From an uncultured Prevotellaceae bacterium (lineage in GTDB: Bacteria; Bacteroidota; Bacteroidia; Bacteroidales; Bacteroidaceae), in assembly GCA_937891085.1 (NCBI GenBank), contig CALAEY010000087.1, forward strand, positions 1-28,161: 28,161 bases of DNA, given 5' to 3'. Made by a program: the position numbers and the translations under genes. The number at the start of each line of letters is the position of its first letter. The stretch's first letter is position 1. Below the pieces are notes generated by a model. That model searched no databases and was not told the origin of the DNA. It saw only the letters and a program-made list of their open reading frames with translations. Shown here in pieces: positions 1 to 6,366 of this stretch.

Positions 1-83
1 AAAGACCCCGAAGGGGACGTCTTGCGGCCCTCCCGAAAACGTGAGTGATTCTTAGTGGAAGATGTGCAGCCGGCGAACCTTTC

Positions 84-125
84 TTTGATTCGTTTCTTTC
101 GTTTCGGGACGAAAGAAATGAATTA
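84..125 (-). repeat. Dispersed hairpin element, short copy
   Basis: Ten-base arms at 93-102 and 109-118 form a hairpin with a 6-base loop. The minus-strand 14-mer TAATTCATTTCTTT (125-112) and the octamer TTTGATTC on the plus strand (84-91) both recur exactly in the element at 17292-17355. This copy looks like an internally shortened version. In both places it follows the stop codon of a minus-strand gene, so it may act as a 3' end or terminator element; that role is inferred. Confidence 0.5.
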
Positions 126-132
126 GGAGTTT

Positions 133-147
133 GAGGGCAAAGCCCTC
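133..147 (-). terminator. Possible weak hairpin terminator after the DUF4373 gene
   Basis: A perfect 6-bp GC-rich stem (GAGGGC / GCCCTC) with a 3-base loop begins 5 bases past the TGA of the minus-strand gene. No strong U-run follows on the minus strand, so it may be only a 3' stabilising hairpin. Confidence 0.35.
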
Positions 148-152
148 ATAAA

Positions 153-1016
153 TCAATAAAACTCACACCACGTTTCACTCGCTGGATTCCAAATAGCATT
201 GGGAGACGGTCTGGGAGGGGCACCGGGAGGCAAGACCTCCGCCTCAGCGGCCGACTGGGTGGCACGGGCCTCCAAGACCTCGAGGAAGGCCTTGAGATCC
301 TGCCCCGACTTGGTGCTGAGCTTGATGAACGAATTAAAGTAATAACGGGCACGTTGAAGACTATACACATCACTGTCGGTGCTGTAGCTGATGACATGCT
401 GGCGCCATTGCGTCACCGCCTGCTCCCAGTACTTGTGCAGCAAGGTGCCATAACCGGACTTCATGCAGACCATCTCGTGCCATTCGCCACGATCGGCTGC
501 CATCTCGGCGGCGAAGCGGGAGGTTCTATCATTGAGAGATTGAGAAATTGAGAAATTGAGAGATTGAGAACTTTTTTTAATATTTCCATTTTTCAATGTT
601 TTAATATTCGTCGATGCCGACGTAGTAGTCTTAGTCTTATCTTCTTCTGTATATATGCGTGCGCGTTGGGGCTCCGAGCAACCGCCAACCTGGGGGCAGT
701 TTTCGGCCTGAGGTTGGGGGGTAGGTTGGGGGGTAGGTTGAGGGGTAGGTTGACCCTTCTGAACCATAACCATACCTGAATCTAATGTAATGAACAGACC
801 GAAGTTGTCGAGCACTTGTGTCAGCCTCCGTCGGTCGGCCTTGCGGCCACTCAGGTCATCAATTAATTTCTGGCGGGGGAAGATGCCACCTCCCCAGCCT
901 TCAATCCGTTCCACCATAGTCCAATATACGCCTATGCCGAAATAACCCAGCGCTTCTTGGAGCGCTACCATGCGCGAGTCGAAACTCGCATTGCCGTTGT
1001 GTTTAAACCAACTCAT
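153..1016 (-). CDS. DUF4373 (Lin1244/Lin1753-like) domain protein
   Basis: 287 residues. The N-terminal ~95 residues (MSWFKHNGNASFDSRMVALQ..., then ...GYFGIGVYWTMVERIEGWGG) match the Lin1244/Lin1753-like DUF4373 domain. That domain is known from phage- and plasmid-type replication proteins and is common in Bacteroidales accessory regions. A proline/glutamine linker of repeated PTPQ units (about residues 92-104, encoded by 12-bp repeats near 711-752) follows, then a charged, serine-rich section partly encoded by an 8-bp repeat tract, then a helical C-terminal region (about 165-260). Its role is not known here; DNA replication or DNA binding is inferred from the family. It is divergent from the small gene at 1154. 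No TAnnTTTG promoter was found upstream. No replication or integrase genes are adjacent, so it may be a remnant or the border of an accessory island. Confidence 0.75.
   Translation of the reverse strand: MSWFKHNGNASFDSRMVALQEALGYFGIGVYWTMVERIEGWGGGIFPRQKLIDDLSGRKADRRRLTQVLDNFGLFITLDSGMVMVQKGQPTPQPTPQPTPQPQAENCPQVGGCSEPQRARIYTEEDKTKTTTSASTNIKTLKNGNIKKSSQSLNFSISQSLNDRTSRFAAEMAADRGEWHEMVCMKSGYGTLLHKYWEQAVTQWRQHVISYSTDSDVYSLQRARYYFNSFIKLSTKSGQDLKAFLEVLEARATQSAAEAEVLPPGAPPRPSPNAIWNPASETWCEFY
531..570. repeat. 8-bp tandem repeat, five units, inside the DUF4373 gene
   Basis: Five consecutive octamers, ATTGAGAG or ATTGAGAA, lie fully inside the minus-strand reading frame and encode a Ser/Gln/Leu/Asn-rich stretch. 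Gain or loss of one unit would shift the frame. Confidence 0.85.
711..752. repeat. 12-bp tandem repeat encoding the PTPQ linker
   Basis: About three and a half copies of a 12-base unit (AGGTTGGGGGGT on the plus strand) encode the Pro-Thr-Pro-Gln linker of the DUF4373 protein. The unit is a multiple of three, so copy changes would keep the frame. Confidence 0.75.
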
Positions 1017-1092
1017 AATTTTCTTGTTTTTCTATTGAGTAATTAATTTAATCACACCAAAGTTCGGAATTCTTTTATTCACTGGCAATAGC

Positions 1093-1116
1093 GGGGTTCT
1101 CACATAGGGGAACCCC
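1093..1116 (+). other. Hairpin just upstream of the small gene
   Basis: Seven-base arms GGGGTTC and GAACCCC enclose a 10-base loop. It ends 4 bases before the ATG at 1121, which would bury a ribosome site there. This favours the later ATG at 1154 as the start of the small gene. Confidence 0.45.
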
Positions 1117-1153
1117 AAAAATGAAGATTTTAACATTTGAACTGTCAGTGATT

Positions 1154-1456
1154 ATGAAAAAAGTGCCTCCGCTCCTCAATGCAGCGCAGATAGAGCGGTA
1201 TCTGGATTTCGGAGAATTCCTAGGAAGATGTGTAAAACTACTGAAGACGAACGTGCGCGACCTGTGCCGCAAGTGCCATATCAGCGTGCAATATACGTAT
1301 CGGAATCGCATCCTGAAACGGGTGCTGGTGGAACTGGAGCATTATGCCAACCTGATGGAGGTGATCAAGGGACTGCTGGAGGCGACTCCGACCAAGGACA
1401 ACATGGCCTTGCATGCACAGCTGAAAGTGGCCTGGATGGCTTTAGCGGGGTTCTGA
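1154..1456 (+). CDS. Small helical protein, unrecognised
   Basis: 100 residues from the ATG at 1154; an in-frame ATG at 1121 would give 111. I prefer 1154 because a strong hairpin sits directly before 1121 and a near -7 element (TA-N3-TTTG, 1131-1139) lies 15 bases before 1154. I do not recognise the family. It appears all-helical and basic in the middle, and residues about 29-55 (NVRDLCRKCHISVQYTYRNR) could be a helix-turn-helix. It lies 48 bases before the CpsB-like phosphatase on the same strand, so co-transcription is likely. It is not one of the UpxY/UpxZ capsule regulators as far as I can tell. Function unknown. Confidence 0.6.
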   Translation: MKKVPPLLNAAQIERYLDFGEFLGRCVKLLKTNVRDLCRKCHISVQYTYRNRILKRVLVELEHYANLMEVIKGLLEATPTKDNMALHAQLKVAWMALAGF

Positions 1457-1504
1457 CGAATAATTATTATCATATATATGTGGATACTATCAAATAAAAC
1501 ATTG

Positions 1505-2194
1505 ATGAAGGACAGTGGGCTGCTGGAGGGATTCTGCGACTATCACTGCCACTTACTACCGGGCGTGGACGACGGGGTGAAGACAGCGGAGATGTCACTG
1601 GAGATACTGAGGCTGTGGGAGACTCTGGGCGTGAAGGAGGTGTGGCTCACACCGCATGTCATGGAGGATATACCGAACTCTACGGTAGACCTGCGGACGA
1701 GGTTCGAGGGGTTTAAAACGCTGTACGGCGGGAGCATCGGCCTGCACTTGGCGGCGGAGAACATGCTGGACAACCTGTTCGTGGATAGACTGGCAGCTAA
1801 CGACTTGCTGACACTGGGGACGCGGGGGGATGCGCTGCTGGTGGAGACATCGTATTATAACCCACCGATAGGCATGGAACGTATGGCGAATGCTATCCGC
1901 GAGGCTGGATACATGGTGGTGCTGGCGCATCCCGAACGCTATGAGTATATGGAGATGGACGACTATAAGCGGTGGAAGCAGTGGGGCATGCGCTTCCAAC
2001 TGAATGTGCCGTCGCTGGTGGGGGCTTATGGACCGTTGGTGATGAAGAAGGCCGAAACATTGCTAAGCCGTGGGATGTATGACTTCTGTGGCTCAGATAC
2101 CCATTCGTTGCACTTCACGGAGTACTTCATGAACAGCAAGATAAAGAAGAGCGTAGTCAAGGAGGTGAAAAGGATAATGGAGAGTGGATTATGA
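1505..2194 (+). CDS. CpsB/YwqE-type PHP tyrosine-protein phosphatase
   Basis: 229 residues from the ATG at 1505; an in-frame ATG at 1478 adds nine residues that precede the conserved part. PHP-family metal-binding motifs are in order: YHCHLLPGVDDG (H14, H16, D22), TPHVME, AAENM, LAHPERY and GSDTHS near the C-terminus. This is the set found in the metal-dependent tyrosine phosphatases CpsB/CapC and YwqE, which dephosphorylate the BY-kinase that controls capsule or exopolysaccharide polymerisation. Length fits the family (about 240-255). No kinase or Wzx/Wzy gene is inside the window, so its partner must lie elsewhere. A 3' intergenic stretch of 125 bases separates it from the M64 gene. Confidence 0.85.
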   Translation: MKDSGLLEGFCDYHCHLLPGVDDGVKTAEMSLEILRLWETLGVKEVWLTPHVMEDIPNSTVDLRTRFEGFKTLYGGSIGLHLAAENMLDNLFVDRLAANDLLTLGTRGDALLVETSYYNPPIGMERMANAIREAGYMVVLAHPERYEYMEMDDYKRWKQWGMRFQLNVPSLVGAYGPLVMKKAETLLSRGMYDFCGSDTHSLHFTEYFMNSKIKKSVVKEVKRIMESGL

Positions 2195-2262
2195 GTTAGC
2201 ATACTTACGAAACTTAAGCTAAGATCATTTGTAGGAGTATCTTGAAAATAATGATTGTTTTA

Positions 2263-2294
2263 TTTGCCAATTTCAAAAGAATTGGCTATTTTTG
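2263..2294 (+). promoter_or_regulatory. Consensus Bacteroidetes promoter of the M64/XRE unit
   Basis: TTTG at 2263-2266, a 20-base spacer and TATTTTTG at 2287-2294 match the Bacteroidetes -33/-7 consensus. The start codon is 26 bases beyond the -7 element. Confidence 0.8.
2266..2286. promoter_or_regulatory. Operator-like inverted repeat in the promoter spacer
   Basis: GCCAATT (2266-2272) and AATTGGC (2280-2286) are perfect 7-base arms separated by 7 bases. They fill the spacer between the -33 and -7 elements. A dimeric regulator bound here would block sigma-factor access. The XRE regulator two genes down is an obvious but untested candidate. Confidence 0.5.
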
Positions 2295-2319
2295 TGTCTG
2301 GTTGTAAACTCAAAGGATT

Positions 2320-4641
2320 ATGAAGCATATTTGGCGTTGCTTGTGGATGTTGCTGACGGTGGTCTGTGTGGCCTGCGGAGGGGATGACCCGACGGAGGAT
2401 CCAAAGCCGCAGCCTGTGTCGCCTGGCATACAGATTCCAACAACGGAGAATACCCAGCCTGTGGTCAGGACCACGGGTGGGAGTATGACGCTGATGTTCA
2501 GTGCCACGGGGGAGTGGACGGCTACAAGCGACCCTGAGAGTGCCGCCTGGCTGAGCTTCAGCCCTACAAGCGGTGGGGCTGGGACGCACACACTGCTGAT
2601 GTCTCTGACTGCCAACGACACGTATGACGCACGAGTGGGAACCATCACACTGACGTGCGGCAATGACCGGAAGACAATCTTAGTGACGCAGATGCAGAAA
2701 GATGCCCTGATAGTGGCCCTAAACGAGTATCGCTTCGCTAAGGAAGGGGGCGTGCTGGATTTTGAGGTGCAGACGAACCTGGACCTTAAGGTGACGAGCT
2801 CAGCGGATTGGCTTACGGAAACAGATACGAGGGCGCTGCGTACGGAGAAGTTGCATTTCACCGTGACTCCCAATGAAGAGGAGGAGGTGCGCATGGGATA
2901 CATCACGCTGCAGGCGGGCGACCTGACACAGACCATCACGGTGACGCAGGCGGGCAGTCGTGAAGGAGCCAGCTCTGAACGCGAGATACTTATGGCACTG
3001 TTTCAGGCTACCGATGGGGAGCACTGGATACATCGAGACAACTGGGGTAGTGACCTCCCGCTGAGCCAGTGGTATGGGGTGAAGACAACGGCCGACGGAC
3101 ACCTCTGGGCACTGGAGCTGAATGACAACGGCTTGAAGGGGTATATCCCTAACGAAATCTGCGGACTGACACGTCTGGGCTATCTCTATCTGGGGGGTAA
3201 TCAGCTGACGGGGAATCTTCCAGGACAGATAGGGGAGATGCGGGCACTGAGGGCTATCTGGATGGTGGATAACCACCTCTCTGGGGCTCTGCCAGCCTCA
3301 CTGGGAAATCTGCCTGAGCTCTATTATTTAGCCTTGGCGAACAACCAGCTTTCGGGGAGCATTCCTGCAGAGCTGGGACAGTTGAGCAACCTGCAATGCC
3401 TTTACTTGGAAGAAAACTTACTGGAGGGGGAGATTCCTGCTGCCTTAGGAAACCTAAGCAAGTTGGTGGATCTATGGCTCTTTGACAACCAGCTCACGGG
3501 GGGCATCCCAGAATCATTGATGGACCTGAACTTACTGAAACGACTCTATATACATGGCAACTTGATGGACGGTACCGTGAGTGAAGCGATGTACTCATCG
3601 GACTGGTGGAGCCGCGTGGACCTGAATATCGCACAGCAGGAGGGACATCGACTGCATTTCGAGAACCTGTATGTGTCTTCTGACTTCAGTGCCGACGGAC
3701 GGGTGGAGTGCGTACAGCGCCATACGCTGGGGAAGGGCATCCCACTGGTGATCACAGGGGACGGATTCTCTGACCGCCTTATCGAGGACGGGACCTTCAA
3801 GCAAGCCTACAGCAGGGCAGTGACAGCGTTCTTCAGCAAGGAACCTTATACCACCCACAGGCAGTACTTCGATGTGTATGTGGTGACGGCCGTCTCCGCA
3901 AATGAGATGATCGATGAGGATATAGCCTTTGAGACACACCACAGTGGGGCCTTCTACGACCAGAACAGCGACAAGGTGGCTGAGTATGTGGCGAAGGTGC
4001 CAGAGCTTGAAGGGAAGTTGGAGAACGTGACGTCTATAGTGGTGCTGCACGAGGGGTGGGGTGGCAGAGTGCATTCAGAATGGTACTCCGATGGGTTCAC
4101 CATAGGGCTCTGCACACTGTCTGAAGAGATGGAGTATGAGGTGTGCCATGAAGTAGGTGGGCATGGCTTCGGCAAACTGGCTGATGAGTATTGGGATGAT
4201 GATGAGCAGGGAACGACCTTCCCCATGAGCGGGTGGGATTGGATAGACCAATATCATGCTATGGGATGGTACTACAACGTGGACTATCGCAGTGATCCAG
4301 AGCAGGTATTGTGGAAAGATTTCATCAGCGACGGCCACTACAAAGCGGAAGGCATCGGGGTGTATGAAGGAGGCATGAGCCTGTATACCTACGGCATCTA
4401 CCGCCCGACGGAGACGAGCCTCATGCGAGGGAATACCAAGCAGTATAATGCCCCAAGCAGATGGTCGATCTATCAGAAAATCATGGAGCAGGCAGGAGAG
4501 ACCTATACGTTCCAGAACTTCTTGGCCTACGACCAGAAGAACTTGCCTACAACCCGTATGCAGGAGGAGGGACGTACGATACCTGCAGCTCACCGTGGCG
4601 GGCCTGTAAGGATACATAACCGCCGACTAATGACTAAGTGA
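2320..4641 (+). CDS. Surface lipoprotein: BACON domains, leucine-rich repeats and M64 (IgA) peptidase
   Basis: 773 residues. The signal peptide ends at a lipobox-like site, with Cys19 followed by GGDD; the acidic residues after the Cys suggest export to the cell surface. Two BACON domains follow (about 45-124 and 130-211, each ending in a VTQ-type strand), known as carbohydrate- or mucin-associated modules. Residues about 218-425 carry plant-type leucine-rich repeats with the NxLxGxIPxxLGxL pattern. The C-terminal ~320 residues are a peptidase family M64 domain (ITGDGFSD near its start) with the zinc motif H610-E611-V-G-G-H615 followed by GFGKLADEY, where D622 is the likely third ligand. M64 includes clostridial IgA protease. 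The substrate here is unknown; host glycoproteins are plausible. It has its own consensus promoter and is followed after 3 bases by the XRE gene. Confidence 0.88.
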   Translation: MKHIWRCLWMLLTVVCVACGGDDPTEDPKPQPVSPGIQIPTTENTQPVVRTTGGSMTLMFSATGEWTATSDPESAAWLSFSPTSGGAGTHTLLMSLTANDTYDARVGTITLTCGNDRKTILVTQMQKDALIVALNEYRFAKEGGVLDFEVQTNLDLKVTSSADWLTETDTRALRTEKLHFTVTPNEEEEVRMGYITLQAGDLTQTITVTQAGSREGASSEREILMALFQATDGEHWIHRDNWGSDLPLSQWYGVKTTADGHLWALELNDNGLKGYIPNEICGLTRLGYLYLGGNQLTGNLPGQIGEMRALRAIWMVDNHLSGALPASLGNLPELYYLALANNQLSGSIPAELGQLSNLQCLYLEENLLEGEIPAALGNLSKLVDLWLFDNQLTGGIPESLMDLNLLKRLYIHGNLMDGTVSEAMYSSDWWSRVDLNIAQQEGHRLHFENLYVSSDFSADGRVECVQRHTLGKGIPLVITGDGFSDRLIEDGTFKQAYSRAVTAFFSKEPYTTHRQYFDVYVVTAVSANEMIDEDIAFETHHSGAFYDQNSDKVAEYVAKVPELEGKLENVTSIVVLHEGWGGRVHSEWYSDGFTIGLCTLSEEMEYEVCHEVGGHGFGKLADEYWDDDEQGTTFPMSGWDWIDQYHAMGWYYNVDYRSDPEQVLWKDFISDGHYKAEGIGVYEGGMSLYTYGIYRPTETSLMRGNTKQYNAPSRWSIYQKIMEQAGETYTFQNFLAYDQKNLPTTRMQEEGRTIPAAHRGGPVRIHNRRLMTK

Positions 4642-4644
4642 TAT

Positions 4645-5082
4645 ATGAAGACGAAAGTGACATATCTGGATCCGAAGCATTTCCAGGTGGACATGCCGAC
4701 TGGAGAACGCTTTGTGCTGACCTTTGCCCACATGATTCCGATGGGCGATGTGGAGGCGTTGTGTGCGGAGCTGGCGAGTATCTTCGACAACCGCTACGAG
4801 GGGAGTGTGCAGAGCATGTGGCGCAAGCTGCCGCAAGCTGAGCGTGATCAGTTCGGTAAGGTGTTGTGCGTGCTGCCCGACAAGCTGAGCGAGCGGGAAC
4901 GCATCGGACGACGCATCAGGGAACTGCGTGAGGAGCGTGGTTTGCTGGGCAAGGAACTGGCGGAGATGGTGGGGATAGATCCTGCCAACCTGAGCCGCCT
5001 GGAGAAGGGGAAATATTCCGTTGGCCTGGACATCCTCTGTAGGATTGCTGGGGCACTGGGGAAGAGGGTTCTCATTAATTGA
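4645..5082 (+). CDS. XRE-family regulator with an unrecognised N-terminal domain
   Basis: 145 residues. Residues 86-140 are a clear XRE/Cro-type helix-turn-helix (IGRRIRELREERGLLGKELA, then a recognition helix ending NLSRLEKGKYS). The first ~80 residues have mixed strand and helix character; I do not recognise the fold, though the first 30 resemble a small beta-hairpin domain. Only 3 bases separate its ATG from the M64 stop codon, so the two are almost certainly co-transcribed and probably translationally coupled. An autoregulatory role through the palindrome at 2266-2286 is inference. Its TGA overlaps the first unit of a heptamer repeat tract. Confidence 0.82.
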   Translation: MKTKVTYLDPKHFQVDMPTGERFVLTFAHMIPMGDVEALCAELASIFDNRYEGSVQSMWRKLPQAERDQFGKVLCVLPDKLSERERIGRRIRELREERGLLGKELAEMVGIDPANLSRLEKGKYSVGLDILCRIAGALGKRVLIN

Positions 5083-5157
5083 ACATTGAACATTGAACGT
5101 TAAACATTAAACGTTAAACATTAAACATTAAACGTTAAACGTTAAACGTTAAACATT
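5081..5157. repeat. Heptamer tract, eleven units of RAACRTT
   Basis: Eleven consecutive 7-base units vary only by A/G at positions 1 and 5 (GAACATT, GAACGTT, AAACATT, AAACGTT). The tract starts inside the TGA of the XRE gene and ends shortly before the stop of the permease gene transcribed toward it. The same unit recurs at 23387-23414. Confidence 0.92.
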
Positions 5158-5171
5158 ATCCACTATCCATT

Positions 5172-6299
5172 CTATTTCGGCGCTTTCTTGTAGAGGAAGA
5201 AGGCGATGAAGGCGTAGAGGATGTTGGGGATCCAGACAGCAAGCATGGGGGGAACGTTGGCATTCACCGCAAAGGTGGAGGAGATGGTCTGGAACAGGAT
5301 GTAGCTGAAGCTCAGTGCCAAACCGATGCCGAGGTTGAGTCCCATGCCGTTCTTGGTCTTCTTGGCAGCCAAGGAGGCTCCAATAAGGGTGAGGATGAAT
5401 GACGCAAACGACATGGCGATGCGTTTGTGATACTCTATCTCAAACTCCTGCAGATTGGCAAAGCCACGCTCTTTCTGACTGTTGATATATGCACGCAGCT
5501 GCGGACTGGTAAAAGTCTCCTGCTGGTTCTTCATCACCAGGAAATCGTTGGGCTGCATGTAGAGCACAGTATCTTTGTTGGTGCCACGCGAGATGTGTTC
5601 GCGCATGCCATCGAAATCACGTATCATATAGTTCTTGAGCGTCCAGTGGTAAGGGCCTCTGTCGGGCGCATACTCAATGCCACGGGCCGTGAGGTGCGAC
5701 AGCAGTTGCTTGTCCTGGTCGAACTTATCCAATGAGAAGCGGTAGCCGGTGTTGGTGGTGTGCTCGAAGCGCTCGATGTAGGCGATGACGCCACTATCGA
5801 CCTGCAGCTGGATGTTACGGGCCGTGTTGGTCTTACGCTGCTTGTAGTACTGGTCTTCGAAGTTGATGCGGGTGACGCTGCCCCGTGGGATGACGTAGGC
5901 ACCCAGCAATAATGTAAGTATGGTGATGAATGCCGCACTGACCATGTAGGGACGCAGCAGGCGCTTGAAGCTCACGCCAGAAGCGAACATGGTGATAATC
6001 TCGGAGTTCTCTGCCAACTTGGAGGTGAAGAAAATCACCGAGATAAAGACGAACAGCGGACTGAACAGGTTGGCGAAGTAGGGCACGAAATTGGCGTAGT
6101 AGTCGAAGATGATGGCACTCCACGGAGCCTCATGGTCCATGAACTTGTCCATCTTCTCGTTGAAGTCGAAGATCACAGCAATGGAGATGATGAGGATAAT
6201 GGAAAAGAAGTAGGTACCCAAGAACTTGGCTATGATGTAATAGTCCAAGCGCTTGAGGAACCCTCCAAAGCTCAATATTTTCTTCAACTGCTCTCTCAT
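5172..6299 (-). CDS. LptF/LptG-family permease (YjgP/YjgQ)
   Basis: 375 residues from the ATG at 6299; the six extra in-frame codons upstream are repeat sequence, so I exclude them. The pattern is that of the LptF/LptG family: an N-terminal helix preceded by LKRLDYYIIAKFLGTYFF, two more helices, a periplasmic beta-jellyroll of about 150 residues in the middle, and three C-terminal helices. LptF and LptG form the membrane part of the LptB2FG ABC transporter that extracts lipopolysaccharide from the inner membrane. I cannot tell F from G. It lies 67 bases downstream of tgt on the same strand and appears to end the lon-tgt-permease operon. The whole gap to tgt is a heptamer repeat tract. Confidence 0.88.
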   Translation of the reverse strand: MREQLKKILSFGGFLKRLDYYIIAKFLGTYFFSIILIISIAVIFDFNEKMDKFMDHEAPWSAIIFDYYANFVPYFANLFSPLFVFISVIFFTSKLAENSEIITMFASGVSFKRLLRPYMVSAAFITILTLLLGAYVIPRGSVTRINFEDQYYKQRKTNTARNIQLQVDSGVIAYIERFEHTTNTGYRFSLDKFDQDKQLLSHLTARGIEYAPDRGPYHWTLKNYMIRDFDGMREHISRGTNKDTVLYMQPNDFLVMKNQQETFTSPQLRAYINSQKERGFANLQEFEIEYHKRIAMSFASFILTLIGASLAAKKTKNGMGLNLGIGLALSFSYILFQTISSTFAVNANVPPMLAVWIPNILYAFIAFFLYKKAPK

Positions 6300-6302
6300 A
6301 TT

Positions 6303-6365
6303 CAATTCACAATTCACAATTCACAATTGACAATTCACAATTCACAATTGACAATTCACAATTCT
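6303..6365. repeat. Heptamer tract, nine units of CAATTSA
   Basis: Nine 7-base units, mostly CAATTCA with CAATTGA at units 4 and 7 and a degenerate last unit, fill nearly all of the 67-base gap between the tgt stop and the permease start. No other regulatory sequence fits in this gap. Confidence 0.92.
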
Positions 6366-6366
6366 C

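Larger units (their letters stand above)
1..152. other. Left-edge non-coding stretch
   Basis: No convincing gene was seen. In frame 1 an open stretch runs from base 1 to a TGA at 46-48 and could be the last 15 codons of a gene cut by the window edge, but it is too short to identify. The rest contains a hairpin element (80-125) and a small GC-rich hairpin (133-147), both downstream of the DUF4373 gene. Confidence 0.4.

Noticed and set aside
153..2194. A prophage or integrative element at the left edge
   Set aside because: Only one phage-associated domain (DUF4373) is present; no integrase, terminase, relaxase or attachment site is visible.
4645..5082. Antitoxin of a toxin-antitoxin pair
   Set aside because: It has an XRE HTH, but the adjacent gene is a 773-residue lipoprotein peptidase and no small toxin gene is present on either side.
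5081..5157. CRISPR-like array
   Set aside because: Units are 7 bases with no spacers and no cas genes nearby; it is a simple tandem repeat.
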